Shown here: piece by piece, positions 1 through 8,437 of the stretch
Position numbering within the stretch: position 1 is the first letter of the stretch
How the letters are laid out: every line of letters starts with the position of its first letter
NCBI GenBank assembly: GCA_964532145.1
Contig: CAZHGM010000025.1
Span: forward strand, 1-13,407
Direction: 5' to 3'
Length of the DNA: 13,407 bases
DNA from: JAPUDQ01 sp964532145
Lineage (GTDB): Bacteria; Patescibacteriota; Saccharimonadia; Saccharimonadales; Saccharimonadaceae
Notes under the pieces: generated by a model
Told to the model about the DNA's origin: nothing
The model's database searches: none
The model's input: the letters and a program-made list of their open reading frames with translations, nothing else
Translations under genes and position numbers: made by a program

Positions 1-27
1 TCACCACAACGATGAGAGGAGATGTGC

Positions 28-1071
28 ATGAAACTACGAATTTATATTATTACGCTTGCTATGATTATGAGTAGCCTGGTGTTACCCGTACTGACCAGCA
101 CGCCAGCAAACGCGATCCCGCGAGACTGTGACGACAATGCAGTCGTTCATTGCGGAACATTAACGCTTGACGAGCTGAAGAACAACTACAAAGGCGATGT
201 GAAGGCCGTCTACACGTACTTCGGCATCTCGTCAGGTATGCTTTCCGCTACTAGCCGTATCAAAGACGGCTACGTCACCAAATCAGGTGATGTACTAATT
301 GGCGACGAAGTTGTTGCAAGTGATGCCCTGACTGTGGGACGCGACGATATGCCCGGCAGCAGTACCATTACGGCTGGCGGCACAACATTTTACCAGCGCC
401 CACCATCTGTCAGTTTCGGCAGCGACAAGCTCGATGCGTTTGTTTTCGTCGACAACAATGGCGCTTTTGTGGCAGCTGTCATAAAATCCTGCGGCAACCC
501 AGTAAAGGCAACGCCAAAAGTAAAACCAGTTGCTACTTGTTCAAGCTTGACGGCAAACAAAATCGGCCGCAACGAGTACACTTTTACCGTCAAAGCCGCT
601 GTCAGCGGTGGTGCTGAAATCCTTGGTTATAACTTCGCTGTAACCGGACCAAAATCAGTCACGATTGAGCCGGTACGCGCTATCAAAGACACTTACACCA
701 CCAAGACCGTGACGTTTGAAGAGCCTGGTACATACAAAATTGTTGCAACAGTTGCGACAAGTCAGGGCGACAAGACAAGCGCTGACTGCACAACCTCAAT
801 TACCGTTAGTAAAGAAACAACTCCCGAGGAGAACGTCGAGGTCTGCAACCCGGCAACAGGTAAAATCATTACCGTTAAAAAATCCGAAGAAGGCAACTAC
901 AAGCCCAAAGACGATGCAGCTTGCAAGCCTAAAACAGACAACACGAATGAGCTCCCAAGCACCGGGCCAAGCGATATGATCCTTGGTATCACCGGTCTCG
1001 GCGGCCTGACTGCCGCTGGTTACTACTACCATGCCAGCCGCCAGCACATCCGCGACCTTCTGAAAAAGTAA
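28..1071 (+). CDS. LPXTG-type cell-surface protein (Saccharibacteria-like)
   Basis: A secreted, probably wall- or membrane-anchored protein of 347 aa. I chose the ATG at 28 because AGGAG (17-21) lies 6 nt before it; an ATG at 22 abuts that SD. Residues 1-29 form a signal peptide (basic start, hydrophobic core, cleavage after ANA). Residues 30-160 are a Cys-containing globular region starting DCDDNAVVHCG, which I recall from TM7 surface proteins. Residues 165-260 look like an Ig/PKD-type beta domain. Residues 272-300 form a short VCNPATGKII...CK module. LPSTG is at 309-313, followed by a weakly hydrophobic glycine-rich segment and the basic tail RDLLKK. Seven Cys in the mature part suggest disulfides. 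No sortase is in the window, so covalent anchoring is inferred. The ligand or role is unknown; adhesion to a host bacterium is only a guess. Confidence 0.85.
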   Translation: MKLRIYIITLAMIMSSLVLPVLTSTPANAIPRDCDDNAVVHCGTLTLDELKNNYKGDVKAVYTYFGISSGMLSATSRIKDGYVTKSGDVLIGDEVVASDALTVGRDDMPGSSTITAGGTTFYQRPPSVSFGSDKLDAFVFVDNNGAFVAAVIKSCGNPVKATPKVKPVATCSSLTANKIGRNEYTFTVKAAVSGGAEILGYNFAVTGPKSVTIEPVRAIKDTYTTKTVTFEEPGTYKIVATVATSQGDKTSADCTTSITVSKETTPEENVEVCNPATGKIITVKKSEEGNYKPKDDAACKPKTDNTNELPSTGPSDMILGITGLGGLTAAGYYYHASRQHIRDLLKK

Positions 1072-1087
1072 CAGCTTAACTATCTCG

Positions 1088-1116
1088 CATAACCCCAGTG
1101 AATTGCCGGGGTTATG
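1088..1116. terminator. Shared hairpin terminator between convergent genes
   Basis: CATAACCCC (1088-1096) pairs perfectly with GGGGTTATG (1108-1116) around an 11-nt loop. It lies 16 nt after the surface-protein stop and includes the stop codon of the converging kinase gene (1112-1114). The U-tract is weak on both sides, so it may be only a partial bidirectional terminator or an RNA-stabilising hairpin. Confidence 0.5.
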
Positions 1117-3259
1117 TATTGTCTGACACGAGCGGCAAGCGAAAGCCAAACTCGCTGCCTTCGCCTTCCTTGCTCTCAAACAAAATCGTACCGCCATGAG
1201 CAATGACAACTCGTTTTGCCATGAAAAGCCCGATACCAGTACCGTCCGGACGAGCTTTCCGCGCATTGCCAGCACGGTAGAATTTACTAAACAAATGCTT
1301 GCGTTCATGCACTGGTACACCGATACCGTTATCTTTGACGGTAAATACAATCTCATCACGACGCCGCTCCAAAATGACGAGAATTTCCCCGCTCTCTGGC
1401 TTTGCATAATAAATCGCATTATCAATAAAATTCATCATCACTTGGCGAAGCTTCGTCTCATCCGCCTCAATCAGCGGAAAATCTTTCGGCGCATCATACA
1501 GCAGGATGATGTTGCGTGATTTGGCAGACTGCCGTAGCTGATCAATTTCCTCAGCTAAGATCTTGGGTAGTGATACATTGGTTTTTTCCAGCTCAAATCT
1601 TCCTGTCTGAATACGGGAGAGATTCAAAAAATCACCGATCAAATACACCATCCGCTGCGACGAATCATAGGCTTGTTCAAGCGCTTGTTTTTGCGCTGGC
1701 TTCAGCTCGCCAAGGTCGCCTTCAAGTAACATGCTGATATAACCCTTAATACTTGTCAGCGGCGTCCGTAGTTGATGTGATGCCATTGAGATAAACTCAT
1801 CTTTTGACTCATCCAGGTGATGCAGCTTTAAGTTACTCATACGAAGTTTTGTTGTCGCCGTTTTGATTTCCTGCTGTAGTCGTTCATTGAAATGTTCGAT
1901 TTCCTCAAAACGAAGTGCGTTCTGGATCGCTACAGCAAGACTTTCACTGGCTATTTTTATGAGTTCAATATCTTGGCTGTTATAGAGATTGCCATTTGCC
2001 TTGTAACCAAAAAACAAGTAGCCAACTGGTTGACGGAGAGCTTCAAGCCGAACGACAACTTTGACATCGCTGTCCCGCATTGAGGCATACAGACTGCCCG
2101 CGCGTTCATCAATTTCATCAAAGATAACCAGGCGCTTTGATTGGTGTTGCTGTTCGGCAATAAGTACTTCAAGTCCTTGTATCTTTTGATCGGCGTTAAT
2201 TACTCGCCAGCGACCTTCGTGCTGGATATCGCCAACAACGGCCGCAGCCGTATTGACGCTCAAAGACTTTTTGAGAATCTTGAGCGTTTTTTTCAGCATT
2301 ACTTCTACGTCGGTCGTTCTTACCAAAGTCGAGCTTATTTCATCAATCGTTGTTTTCGTGTCATATATGTCCTGAAAAAAATACTTATTGGATAATCGAT
2401 TTACATAGAGTCGAAGCGGGTGAAACGAAATAGCGATTAGGAGTGTTGCTGCAACATAAAATGCATTTTGGTAAGAGCCTAGTCCCTGACTTCGCAAAAT
2501 ATTTGAGCCGGTGTTAATAACAACCATCACATATAGCGTGCTTAGTAATGCCAAAATCAATAGGTAGACAACCCCTCTCACGACAAACCTGCGAATATCG
2601 AATAGCTGATGTCTGATAATCGCATAGCCGATACAAATCGCAAAAAACATTGGCGCAATTGGGCTAAATGTTACAAGACTCGAGATAGAAAATACCACTG
2701 GCAGAACGAAGTTTGTAAGTGGCATGACAATAAAAAACACCAAAGCACCGAGCACAATGAGCCGAAGCTGCTGCCGTCCTAAGCCATCGCTTTGATAAAT
2801 TTTTCTTACCAAAACAACCACGCTACCGATAATAGCCGAGAGCGCATATAGCATAAAAATAGGTATACCCGGACCTGGCACCGGCGATATGTCACCAGCG
2901 GGCGAAACGATAATTCCCTCAAATAGTAGCGGTGTCGCTCCAACAAAAACCGCACCAATCGTACACCAGAGATATATCCAGTCAAACCTGGTTAGCCGAT
3001 AGGAGGTACGAGGAAATACTCTCATGAAAAAGAAGAATAATCCCAACATAATCATCACGAATATCATTGTTGCTCTCACAACATAAAGTCGATAAAAATC
3101 AAAGTGAAGCGAAATATATGTCAACAGCGTCCACACAATCCATGACCCGCATAATGCCGCAACCAGTCGGTTGGTAGCACTTTTGGGGTTCTCTCGAAAG
3201 GCCGACAGGCCAATGAACAATATGGTGAGGACACTGGTAATGATAATTACTTCAAACAT
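1112..3259 (-). CDS. Multi-TM, GAF-domain sensor histidine kinase
   Basis: A membrane sensor kinase of 715 aa. The start is the ATG at 3259, with GAGAAG 7 nt upstream; a GTG 30 nt further out is possible. Residues 1-280 contain about eight or nine hydrophobic helices, resembling the multi-TM N-terminal sensor regions of some kinases. Residues 300-450 are soluble and GAF-like. A short helical linker (about 450-485) leads to HisKA with phospho-acceptor His495 in the SHQLRTPL context. The ATPase domain follows: N box with Asn610 and Asn614, G1 DNGIGVP (643-649), F-box-like FSKFYR and G2 GTGIGL. All catalytic motifs look intact. It lies 62 bp downstream of the E1-like gene on the same strand and may be co-transcribed; a TATACT (3278-3283) could also give it its own promoter. 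The partner may be the receiver protein at 7270-7641, but this is inference. Confidence 0.9.
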   Translation of the reverse strand: MFEVIIITSVLTILFIGLSAFRENPKSATNRLVAALCGSWIVWTLLTYISLHFDFYRLYVVRATMIFVMIMLGLFFFFMRVFPRTSYRLTRFDWIYLWCTIGAVFVGATPLLFEGIIVSPAGDISPVPGPGIPIFMLYALSAIIGSVVVLVRKIYQSDGLGRQQLRLIVLGALVFFIVMPLTNFVLPVVFSISSLVTFSPIAPMFFAICIGYAIIRHQLFDIRRFVVRGVVYLLILALLSTLYVMVVINTGSNILRSQGLGSYQNAFYVAATLLIAISFHPLRLYVNRLSNKYFFQDIYDTKTTIDEISSTLVRTTDVEVMLKKTLKILKKSLSVNTAAAVVGDIQHEGRWRVINADQKIQGLEVLIAEQQHQSKRLVIFDEIDERAGSLYASMRDSDVKVVVRLEALRQPVGYLFFGYKANGNLYNSQDIELIKIASESLAVAIQNALRFEEIEHFNERLQQEIKTATTKLRMSNLKLHHLDESKDEFISMASHQLRTPLTSIKGYISMLLEGDLGELKPAQKQALEQAYDSSQRMVYLIGDFLNLSRIQTGRFELEKTNVSLPKILAEEIDQLRQSAKSRNIILLYDAPKDFPLIEADETKLRQVMMNFIDNAIYYAKPESGEILVILERRRDEIVFTVKDNGIGVPVHERKHLFSKFYRAGNARKARPDGTGIGLFMAKRVVIAHGGTILFESKEGEGSEFGFRLPLVSDNT

Positions 3260-3321
3260 ATTCAGTCTTCTCTGGACAGTATATACCACTGCAGGAAAGC
3301 ATTACCAGTTTACTATACTTT

Positions 3322-4515
3322 CTATAGTGAGTCGAGCTTATTTCTATAGTCAGACAGAGCAGTCTGATGCTCATCATCCTCATGCTCCAAAGAGAGAGTT
3401 GATTCTGGCCCAATAACATATCGCCCCTCTCGCAACGGTTTACCAAGGATAATCTGCCTGGCGCAGTACGCGCTCACAACACCAGCAAGAACGGCTGCTC
3501 CACCGAGTTGCGGCCAGCTAGGTAGCGTTTTGCCAACTCTGTCTAATGACTGAAACATCCGTAGTGGAATATGGTCCGGACCAATAAAATACCGGCCGAT
3601 CATCATACCAAGCATCTTCCGATCGCGAACTTCACCGCGCTCAATCCGTTGCAATATATCAGCCGGAATAATACCGTTAAATAATGCTTTGTCGTGATCG
3701 AGATCATAACGCTCAATATCAACCAATGTGTCATTGCCGTCATCAGCCGCTGAAATCACAGCTACGGCAGCACGGCGAGCCCGCTGGCGTAGCTTTACTT
3801 TCATCTCCAGTTGATCCATCTCATCGACAAGTACGGCAGGCCTGTGGGTGTTCATGATTTCTTCAAGGTTGTGCTCGGTAAGACCATCGTGATAATGCAC
3901 CTGCACAATGTAAGGGTCTGTTTCACTGATACGTTTTGCGATATTATCAATTTTGCTGAGGCCAACATCTTGGTATGGCGCACGAATTCGGTTGAGGTTA
4001 CTGGGCTCCAAATAATCCATATCGGCAACAATTAACGTGCCGCCAATACCCTGTAGTAGTAGTGAATCAACGACATTACTGCCAACACTCAACCCAAATA
4101 CGGCGACCGATGCATCGTACAGTCGTTGTTGTTCTTGCTCAGTGACCAAGTCACGATTGCGCGACGTGCGTAATTTTCGTAGATCTGATTGCTCCGGAAA
4201 TCGCACAAGATATCGTGACCATGGGAAATACACCCATGTTCCATACTCCTCATCAAATGCTCGTTGAAACTCATCAAATTTTGTTTTAACGAGCAGGTCT
4301 TTTTCGTGGGGGTACTCAATATCGTATAGCTCTTGAACTGCTTCTTTTATATTGTCTCGAATAGCAATCACCGAGCCAGTATCAATCAGTTCGCGAAGCG
4401 CCTGACGGTGTGCTGAGTCGCGTAAACTAAAACGTAACGGCTCCTGCCATGATGTGTCAATATGATCTGCGTCATTGTGAAGCTGTGAAAATAAATTATT
4501 TACTTCTGTATCCAT
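3322..4515 (-). CDS. ThiF/E1-like adenylyltransferase (MoeY-type N-terminal architecture)
   Basis: A 397-aa protein with the ubiquitin-E1/ThiF/MoeB Rossmann fold, which binds ATP and adenylates a C-terminal carboxyl group. The start (ATG at 4515) is preceded by GGGGAAG, and it overlaps the end of the ligase gene by 16 nt, implying translational coupling. An N-terminal region of about 130 aa ends in YFPWSRYLVRFPEQSD and RTSRNRDLVTEQEQ. The glycine loop is G141-LSVGS; the ATP/Mg motif is D165-MD...SNLNR (172-176), with Lys188 and Asp231 after it. The only cysteine is Cys351, near the C-terminus, so there is no zinc CxxC pair and no obvious catalytic thioester Cys. From memory it resembles the E1 half of E1-nitroreductase fusions such as mycobacterial MoeY, but no nitroreductase domain is present. 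The substrate is unknown. MoeB, ThiF and TcdA are less likely given the N-terminal extension and missing Cys. Confidence 0.82.
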   Translation of the reverse strand: MDTEVNNLFSQLHNDADHIDTSWQEPLRFSLRDSAHRQALRELIDTGSVIAIRDNIKEAVQELYDIEYPHEKDLLVKTKFDEFQRAFDEEYGTWVYFPWSRYLVRFPEQSDLRKLRTSRNRDLVTEQEQQRLYDASVAVFGLSVGSNVVDSLLLQGIGGTLIVADMDYLEPSNLNRIRAPYQDVGLSKIDNIAKRISETDPYIVQVHYHDGLTEHNLEEIMNTHRPAVLVDEMDQLEMKVKLRQRARRAAVAVISAADDGNDTLVDIERYDLDHDKALFNGIIPADILQRIERGEVRDRKMLGMMIGRYFIGPDHIPLRMFQSLDRVGKTLPSWPQLGGAAVLAGVVSAYCARQIILGKPLREGRYVIGPESTLSLEHEDDEHQTALSDYRNKLDSL

Positions 4516-6023
4516 TGTTGTTTCTTCCCCGGTTTAAAATATGTTTCATCTTCGTATGGCCAAAAAACAAGCTCCGGATCAGTTATCTTTCCATACGTTT
4601 TACGTGTTTCACGATATTCGGAATTTTCGGTAACAAGCTGTTTAATGACGTCTCTTTTTAGACGGTCTTTCGTAAGAAAATTACTGCGCCAGTTGGGCTT
4701 GCATTCAACATGCAGTATAAGTTTTTGTCTGCCTTCAGTATCATAGGTTACAGCAAGGCTAAACTTTCCAGTAATATACCGCTCAAAACTTTTGCGTTGC
4801 AAGACGCGTCGAATTGTTTCCGGATAGACTTGAAACCCGAAAAAACTCACCGAAAAATCACTGCGTTCGTACACAAACACGATTGGCAAATTCCACAAAT
4901 GATCCCTTACTGTTTTTTCGGGCAGAAGTTCATCTAGTGCTAACCCGTGGGCCGCAAAAGCCTGTTCAAGCTCGGTGCGTTTCAGCAGTGCGCCGCGGTC
5001 TTTTAAGTCATATCTCAGCAACGGAATACCGCTATTGGAGCTGCACACCAATCTGTCGCCATCAACGGTTTCAAAATAAAACATATCAGGTATATACTGG
5101 GCAACCGTCGGTAGTTTATGAGTCTCGCCAAAGATATCAAAATATAACTCCGGCCGTTCCAGGCTAAATCGGCGAAGCCAAATCGTAAATGGCGTTTCGT
5201 GCGCCATAGTACCGAGATCCACCGTACCGTAATGATTGAGTGATGTTGTGTATGGATCCTTCAGACCTGTTTTTCGAATGACGTAATCGCGAAACTCCTC
5301 ACTAAATATTTCCGCCGAAAAAACAAATCCGAGATTGTAATCAGACCATTCCAGCCCCATACGCTCCCCATCGTCGAGTATGTCTTTTAGAAAAGGTGCA
5401 TATGAGCCAATAATAACTTGGTCAAAATCTTTGCCAAGGCTCTGCACCGCGTCAATGATCGCTTTTTTATCGATTCCAGGCGTAATAATACTCAGATTGT
5501 AGCCGCTACGAGCTATCATCTGCAGCGCTTGATAGGTAAACACCCCACCAATCCATGCACCCATTGGAAAGCCGACGATATAGAGCGTGCTCTTTTTATC
5601 AATCTGGAAATTCTCAAGTAGATACAGCTCAGCAGCACGCGCATAATAGGTATCTTGCAGCTCTTGCCTCGGAAAGTAAAAGGGCTTCCCGGTTGAGCCG
5701 GATGTCGTCGATATCACCCAATTGTTATGGCTAAAATTACCGTCCCAACACAGTTCATGGCGAGGATATTGCCGCAGGTAATTGTCCTTATCAATTAACG
5801 GTACCGTTTGAAAATCGTCGATAGTTACGATATCATCGTGACGAATATGGTGCTTGGCGAGAAACTTTTTGTACGCCGGAACGCGCTCCGCCATGGCATG
5901 AAAAAGCTTAAGTGCCCCCGCCTCTCCCATCTCCTGCCATTCTGTCTCGGGAAGCGTATGAAGTGCTCGCAGAGCGGCGTTGGCATCATCCAGGAATTTT
6001 GGCTTGGGCGGAATGAATTGCAT
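4500..6023 (-). CDS. PaaK-like (ANL superfamily) acyl-adenylate ligase
   Basis: A 507-aa cytoplasmic adenylate-forming enzyme related to phenylacetate-CoA ligase, CapK and coenzyme F390 synthetase-type proteins. Such enzymes convert a carboxylate and ATP into an acyl-AMP, then pass the acyl group to a thiol or amine. The A3 phosphate loop is STTSGSTGK (105-113). The aromatic/YG motif is LNHYGTVD near 262-269. The A7-like motif RYDLKDRG (337-344) holds the ribose-binding Asp. The C-terminal lid is near FFGFQVYPETI. The length is somewhat above typical PaaK (about 430-440 aa). There is no SD; the ATG at 6023 is the first in-frame one and divergent promoter-like elements lie just upstream. It is the first gene of the minus-strand operon and overlaps the E1-like gene. 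The acid substrate and acceptor cannot be read from the sequence; true phenylacetate catabolism is unlikely as no other paa gene is present. Confidence 0.82.
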   Translation of the reverse strand: MQFIPPKPKFLDDANAALRALHTLPETEWQEMGEAGALKLFHAMAERVPAYKKFLAKHHIRHDDIVTIDDFQTVPLIDKDNYLRQYPRHELCWDGNFSHNNWVISTTSGSTGKPFYFPRQELQDTYYARAAELYLLENFQIDKKSTLYIVGFPMGAWIGGVFTYQALQMIARSGYNLSIITPGIDKKAIIDAVQSLGKDFDQVIIGSYAPFLKDILDDGERMGLEWSDYNLGFVFSAEIFSEEFRDYVIRKTGLKDPYTTSLNHYGTVDLGTMAHETPFTIWLRRFSLERPELYFDIFGETHKLPTVAQYIPDMFYFETVDGDRLVCSSNSGIPLLRYDLKDRGALLKRTELEQAFAAHGLALDELLPEKTVRDHLWNLPIVFVYERSDFSVSFFGFQVYPETIRRVLQRKSFERYITGKFSLAVTYDTEGRQKLILHVECKPNWRSNFLTKDRLKRDVIKQLVTENSEYRETRKTYGKITDPELVFWPYEDETYFKPGKKQQWIQK

Positions 6024-6089
6024 GGTGTCAGGTTAATAGTATCATATTACGACTGCTGTCACACTGATAGTATATGATAAAATTACGAT
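6024..6089. promoter_or_regulatory. Divergent promoter region, acyl ligase / aminotransferase
   Basis: These 66 bp separate two divergent starts, neither with an SD. Rightward, CTGTCA (6056-6061), a 16-bp spacer and TAAAAT (6078-6083) end 6 nt before the aminotransferase ATG. Leftward, TATGAT, TACTAT and TATTAA hexamers (complements of 6041-6046, 6036-6041 and 6033-6038) lie 17, 12 and 9 nt before the ligase ATG. I cannot tell which is used. Short-leader or leaderless mRNAs in both directions are the simplest reading. Confidence 0.4.
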
Positions 6090-7202
6090 ATGATTAGTCT
6101 GGCACAGCGCGTGACGGCATTTCGTTCCGACGAGTTCCAAAAGGTATTCCGAAAACAACAATCTATCAAACACCCGATTGATTTAAGTGTTGGCGTGCCG
6201 GAAGAACTCACCCCTGAGCACATTAAGGCAGCTGGCATCCGGGCAATACAACGAGATAAAACGGTGTATACGCCCGCAAACGGCATTATTGAATTACGAC
6301 AAGCGATTGCGGAGAAACTAGAGGCCGAAAACAACATCCATGCCCCATCTGAGTCTATTAGCGTCGTACCTGGTTTAACGACTGGTTTATTTTTAGTATA
6401 TTTAGCATTACTTGACCCTGGCGATCAGATTATTGTGATCGATCCGTACTACCCGCCCTACGTTCATCTGGCAAACGCGATCGGCGCTCAGGCCATCACC
6501 GTTCCTTGTCTAAACACGTTCCAACCTGATATCGCCGCCATAGAAAAAGCCATAACGCCCAAGACCAAGGCCATCATTGTCAATTCTCCAAATAACCCAA
6601 CTGGTGCCGTGTATTCTGAAGCCACGCTCAAACGTATCGTTGCCATAGCGAAAGAACGAGATATTATCATCATCTCGGACGAAATTTACGAGCACTTTGC
6701 TCCGGCTGGTGATCACATCAGCACCCGAATTCTTTACGATAAAACTATTACAATGAACGGGTTCTCGAAGGCTTACGCCATGACAGGGTGGCGGCTAGGT
6801 TACATTCATGGACCCAAGGATGTTATAGATGCCATCAATAACCTCCAGCAGTACACGGTGTTTTCATCATCGTCGATTGCGCAGCATGCAGCCGTCGCAG
6901 CCTTACAGCATCCTCGAGCTATCTCTAACCCTTACGATAAAAAACGGATGTACGTCATTTCTCGGTTACGCAAGATGGGCCTGACTGTTCACGGAGCGGC
7001 TGGAGGGTATTATGTTTTCTTTCAAGTACCGATACTCGATATTGATTTCGTTGACCAAGCAGCCGCACACTCCCTATTACTCTTGCCTGGGCGAGCATTT
7101 TCCGCGCGCCGTGATTTCGTGCGATTGTCCTATGGAGCAAGTATGAAAACATTAGAAAAGGGCCTAGACATTCTGGAAAAAATTATGAAAACGCTAGTAT
7201 AA
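6090..7202 (+). CDS. Class I/II PLP-dependent aminotransferase
   Basis: A cytoplasmic fold-type I aminotransferase (370 aa, within the usual 370-400), moving an amino group between an amino acid and a 2-oxo acid. The family signatures are intact: NSPNNPTG (165-172) at the cofactor, SDEIY with Asp197 that contacts the pyridine nitrogen, and SKAYAMTGWRLGY with the Schiff-base Lys227. An Arg in DFVRLSYGAS near the C-terminus is in the position that normally binds the substrate carboxylate. It is AspC-like in sequence style, but substrate preference (Asp, aromatic, Ala) cannot be assigned. There is no SD; a TAAAAT ends 6 nt before the ATG, suggesting a leaderless message. It diverges from the acyl-adenylate ligase gene across 66 bp, so co-regulation is possible. 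It is an isolated enzyme here, with no amino-acid biosynthesis genes around it. Confidence 0.92.
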   Translation: MISLAQRVTAFRSDEFQKVFRKQQSIKHPIDLSVGVPEELTPEHIKAAGIRAIQRDKTVYTPANGIIELRQAIAEKLEAENNIHAPSESISVVPGLTTGLFLVYLALLDPGDQIIVIDPYYPPYVHLANAIGAQAITVPCLNTFQPDIAAIEKAITPKTKAIIVNSPNNPTGAVYSEATLKRIVAIAKERDIIIISDEIYEHFAPAGDHISTRILYDKTITMNGFSKAYAMTGWRLGYIHGPKDVIDAINNLQQYTVFSSSSIAQHAAVAALQHPRAISNPYDKKRMYVISRLRKMGLTVHGAAGGYYVFFQVPILDIDFVDQAAAHSLLLLPGRAFSARRDFVRLSYGASMKTLEKGLDILEKIMKTLV

Positions 7203-7234
7203 CGTTATACCATACGCCATCTAGACGCGTTACG

Positions 7235-7263
7235 TTGTTATCACGCGACAAGTACGATACCAT
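7235..7263 (+). promoter_or_regulatory. Putative promoter of the response regulator gene
   Basis: TTGTTA (7235-7240), a 17-bp spacer and TACCAT (7258-7263) end 6 nt before the ATG at 7270, so transcription would begin at or next to the start codon. Each hexamer matches the consensus at four of six positions. The 9-mer ATACCATAC occurs at 7207-7215 and again at 7257-7265, overlapping the -10 element; a regulator site is possible but unproven. Confidence 0.4.
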
Positions 7264-7269
7264 ACATAT

Positions 7270-7641
7270 ATGACTACAATCGTTATCATCGAAGACGACC
7301 AGGTAATTTCACAAATGTACCGCATGAAATTTGAAGCCAATGGCTTTACGGTGCATGTTGCAGGCAATGGCAAAGACGGTATCGCAACTGTCGAACGCAC
7401 CAAGCCCGACCTGATTTTACTCGACATGCAAATGCCAGAAATGAACGGCGACGAAGCATTGAGTGAAATCCGCAAACATGACTGGGGCAAAAATATCCCT
7501 GTTATTATCCTGACGAATCTTGGTGAGGAAGAAGCCCCAAAACATCTGCGAAGCCTCGGCATTGAAAGCTATATCGTCAAAGCTGATCTGACGCCACGGC
7601 AAGTTGTCGACCGGGTCAAGCAAACCCTCAAACTTGCTTGA
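7270..7641 (+). CDS. Single-domain response regulator (receiver only, CheY-like)
   Basis: A 123-aa receiver domain with no output domain. The acidic pocket is Glu8, Asp9 and Asp10; the phospho-acceptor is Asp52 in LILLDMQMPEMNG; the switch residues are Thr82 and Tyr101; the conserved Lys is Lys104. All active-site residues are present, so it should accept phosphate. Without a DNA-binding domain it probably acts by protein contact or as an intermediate in a phosphorelay. The histidine kinase at 1112-3259 is the only kinase in the window and a candidate partner, although it lies about 4 kb away on the other strand. There is no SD; the start follows a -10-like hexamer closely. The 3' end overlaps folD by 14 nt tail to tail. 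Confidence 0.93.
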   Translation: MTTIVIIEDDQVISQMYRMKFEANGFTVHVAGNGKDGIATVERTKPDLILLDMQMPEMNGDEALSEIRKHDWGKNIPVIILTNLGEEEAPKHLRSLGIESYIVKADLTPRQVVDRVKQTLKLA

Positions 7642-8437
7642 GAGCAGCCCGAATCACGTTGTCAAACAATGCCGCGACTGTTAGCGGACCAACGCCGCCC
7701 TTGCGCGGCGTGATTGTTAGATCGGTTCTTTCGTACACATTGTCAGCGATATCACCTGTAATCTTGCCGCTTTCCGATGCCGTCCCTGCATCAATCACAA
7801 TACTATCCGGACGAATCATCTCACTCGTAATAAGACCGGGTACGCCAGTGCCAGACACAATTAGCGAAGCATCAAGACAGGCATGCTTGAGCTCATCGGC
7901 GTTATCACGGTCAATTGCACGCACATCGTAGCCAGAATTCTTCCACATGCGCAGCAATGGGGCACCCACCAGTCGGCCTTGGCCAACGACAAGTATCCGC
8001 TGTTTCGTCAGATTGATATTATAACCAGCACACAGCCAGTTAATGGCGAGTGCCGTGGCTGGATCGTATATATGCTTCTCACCGAGACCATCGACATCTT
8101 TGTGCGGTGAAACGCGGTTGAGCGCCTCATCAGTTGCCAGTGCGTCAGCAAGCGGTAGCTGAACGATGATACCATGCGCCGAACCGTCATCATTGAGCGT
8201 ATCAATCGTGTGAAACAACGTGTCCTGCGACACCTTATAGTGATCGGCCGTAATCAGAATATCTTCGCCATAACGCTGTTTAAGATTTTTGACGTAGGCA
8301 TCAATGACCGCATTATCAATCGTCTGAACAATAGCTAACTTTGGGAAGACATGATGCGCCTGCCGTAACGCGCGCACTTGCTTCGCTTGCCGCTCTTTTA
8401 TGTAGCCGACAAGCTCAATACCTGATAAATATTTCAT
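7628..8437 (-). CDS. folD: FolD-like methylene-THF dehydrogenase/cyclohydrolase with altered active site
   Basis: FolD normally oxidises 5,10-methylene-THF to methenyl-THF with NADP and hydrolyses it to 10-formyl-THF. This copy is short (269 aa against about 285). Family signatures include IIVQLPL (90-96), PHKDVDG (111-117), a Rossmann motif VGQGRLVGAP (151-160) and GGVGPLTVA near 247-255. The canonical YVxxK, whose Lys drives cyclohydrolase chemistry, reads Y48-VKNL, so Leu52 is in the Lys position with Lys53 beside it. The usual PCTP reads PATA, the Ser of the nucleotide motif is Gly154, and TPxPGG is TPRKGG. It is clearly FolD-related, but activity may be changed or dehydrogenase-only. FolC lies nearby on the same strand. 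The start ATG at 8437 has no strong SD, and TATAAT (complement of 8455-8460) lies 17 nt upstream. Confidence 0.88.
   Translation of the reverse strand: MKYLSGIELVGYIKERQAKQVRALRQAHHVFPKLAIVQTIDNAVIDAYVKNLKQRYGEDILITADHYKVSQDTLFHTIDTLNDDGSAHGIIVQLPLADALATDEALNRVSPHKDVDGLGEKHIYDPATALAINWLCAGYNINLTKQRILVVGQGRLVGAPLLRMWKNSGYDVRAIDRDNADELKHACLDASLIVSGTGVPGLITSEMIRPDSIVIDAGTASESGKITGDIADNVYERTDLTITPRKGGVGPLTVAALFDNVIRAALKQV

Noticed and set aside
796..1425. 209-aa minus-strand frame
   Set aside because: It spans the end of the surface-protein gene, the shared hairpin and the kinase 3' end, and shows no domain; the genes it overlaps have clear signatures.
3312..3328. ACTATA-CTTTC-TATAGT inverted repeat at the E1-like stop codon
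   Set aside because: A 6-bp A/T-rich stem is too weak to call a terminator, and transcription likely continues into the kinase gene.
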